This document shows positions 6,618 through 7,005 of a stretch of DNA of 7,005 nt, piece by piece. The translations under genes and the position numbers were made by a program. Positions within the stretch are counted from its first letter, which is position 1. Each line of letters begins with the position of its first letter. The notes below the pieces were generated by a model that was given only the letters and a program-made list of their open reading frames with translations, made no database searches and was not told the DNA's origin. The stretch lies in assembly GCA_946539635.1 (NCBI GenBank), contig CAMNHS010000070.1, forward strand, positions 1 through 7,005, given 5' to 3'. The DNA is from an uncultured Prevotellaceae bacterium. GTDB lineage: Bacteria > Bacteroidota > Bacteroidia > Bacteroidales > Bacteroidaceae.

Positions 6618-6631
6618 ACCTAAAATTAGGT
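6618..6631. promoter_or_regulatory. 14-bp perfect dyad, candidate operator
   Basis: ACCTAA-AA-TTAGGT is perfectly symmetric around AA. Its right arm sits where the -33 box of the ferredoxin promoter should be, and it ends exactly 18 bp before the -7 box, as does the dyad at 4790-4803. The two share the core CCwAAAATTwGG. The weak native -33 box suggests that a protein bound here could activate as well as repress. The half-site TTAGGT recalls metal-regulator boxes of the DtxR type, but the arm orientation differs, so no regulator is named. Confidence 0.5.
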
Positions 6632-6657
6632 GCGTATTGAAAAAAATATTACCTTTG
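6626..6657 (+). promoter_or_regulatory. Promoter of the ferredoxin gene
   Basis: TACCTTTG (6650-6657) is an exact TAnnTTTG match. The -33 position holds TTAGG (6626-6630), a poor match to TTG and part of the dyad. The predicted start is near 6664, giving a leader of about 65-70 A-rich bases without a Shine-Dalgarno sequence. Confidence 0.65.
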
Positions 6658-6731
6658 CACACAGAAACTCTGATGAACAGATATTTAGTGTTAGATATAT
6701 AATTTACAAACTTACAAAAACATTAAGAACT

Positions 6732-6896
6732 ATGGCTTACGTAATTAGCAACGATTGTATCGCATGTGGTACATGTATTGACGAGTGCCCATCTGGCGCT
6801 ATCTCAGCAGGTGATATCTATTCTATCGATCCTGATGCTTGCACAGAGTGCGGCACATGCGCTGATGTATGTCCTAACGAGGCAATCAGCCTGTAA
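6732..6896 (+). CDS. 2[4Fe-4S] ferredoxin (clostridial type)
   Basis: A small soluble electron carrier of 54 residues with two four-cysteine cluster motifs: C9, C12, C15, C19 (CIACGTCIDECP) and C37, C40, C43, C47 (CTECGTCADVCP). Each CxxCxxCxxxCP set gives three ligands to one [4Fe-4S] cluster and the fourth to the other, as in bacterial 8Fe ferredoxins of 54-56 residues. In anaerobes such proteins serve pyruvate:ferredoxin oxidoreductase, hydrogenase and related enzymes; the partner cannot be told from this window. The start is ATG 6732 (MAYVISNDC), which matches the family N-terminus; an in-frame upstream start at 6630 lies above the promoter and is rejected. The gene stands alone between its promoter and a strong terminator. 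Confidence 0.97.
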   Translation: MAYVISNDCIACGTCIDECPSGAISAGDIYSIDPDACTECGTCADVCPNEAISL

Positions 6897-6904
6897 TAAT
6901 CTAT

Positions 6905-6962
6905 CCTTCTGTTGAAGGCAGTATCCCCTGTGGAAAGTTATTTCTGCAGGGGATTTCTTTTT
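6905..6962 (+). terminator. Strong intrinsic terminator of the ferredoxin gene
   Basis: A small five-pair hairpin (6905-6909 with 6914-6918) is followed by a 14-pair stem, 6923-6936 with 6941-6954. The larger stem has only two G-U pairs and a four-base loop, and is directly followed by a T-rich run TTTCTTTTT (6954-6962). It begins nine bases after the ferredoxin stop and is the clearest terminator in the window. Confidence 0.9.
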
Positions 6963-7005
6963 ATCCTTGCCACCTCCTAAAATCACAGCCCTATTCCCCT
7001 TATCC

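Noticed and set aside
6522..6662. 47-codon upstream extension of the porT-like gene
   Set aside because: It would bury the signal peptide inside the protein and runs through the gene's own promoter and the ferredoxin promoter.

Overview
The window looks like chromosomal DNA of a Bacteroidales bacterium, most likely Prevotella or a close relative. Four things point that way. The protein variants are of the Bacteroidetes type (RodA, ObgE without a C-terminal OCT domain, short adenylate kinase). A PorT-type outer-membrane barrel is present. Promoters match the Bacteroidetes -7 consensus TAnnTTTG with a TTG-like -33 box about 20-21 bp upstream. Classical Shine-Dalgarno sequences are mostly absent. 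The species assignment is inference from memory of protein families; no search was run.

Layout. (1) 22-1267, minus strand: a purine-salvage operon, hpt then adk (6 bp apart), with its own promoter and a candidate hairpin terminator at 22-57. (2) 1306-4781, plus strand: rodA (SEDS peptidoglycan polymerase), obgE (ribosome-associated GTPase) and pgeF (peptidoglycan/purine-nucleoside enzyme of the laccase-domain family), read from one promoter facing hpt. The gap between rodA and obgE is 15 bp, and pgeF starts inside the end of obgE. (3) 4790-5732, plus strand: one coiled-coil lipoprotein with a textbook promoter, a 14-bp dyad over its -33 box and a strong ribosome binding site. (4) 5760-6578, minus strand: a porT-like gene, convergent with the lipoprotein gene and carrying its own promoter. 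(5) 6618-6962, plus strand: a 54-residue 2[4Fe-4S] ferredoxin gene with a promoter, a dyad and a strong intrinsic terminator. Positions 6963-7005 hold nothing I can identify. No gene-free stretch exceeds 300 bp; the largest, 6522-6731, is filled by two divergent promoters, a dyad and the ferredoxin leader.

How the genes fit together. hpt and adk supply and balance purine nucleotides. rodA builds cell-wall glycan, obgE couples GTP level to ribosome maturation and growth, and pgeF repairs a peptidoglycan precursor or handles purine nucleosides. The right half is envelope and redox: a lipoprotein with candidate O-glycosylation sites, an outer-membrane barrel of the type IX secretion type, and a small electron carrier.

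Most genes are ordinary core genes. The least expected signal is a pair of nearly identical 14-bp palindromes (shared core CCwAAAATTwGG) at 4790-4803 and 6618-6631. Each ends exactly 18 bp before the -7 box of its promoter. They are absent at the same offset from the other three promoters, which suggests that the lipoprotein and ferredoxin genes share a regulator.
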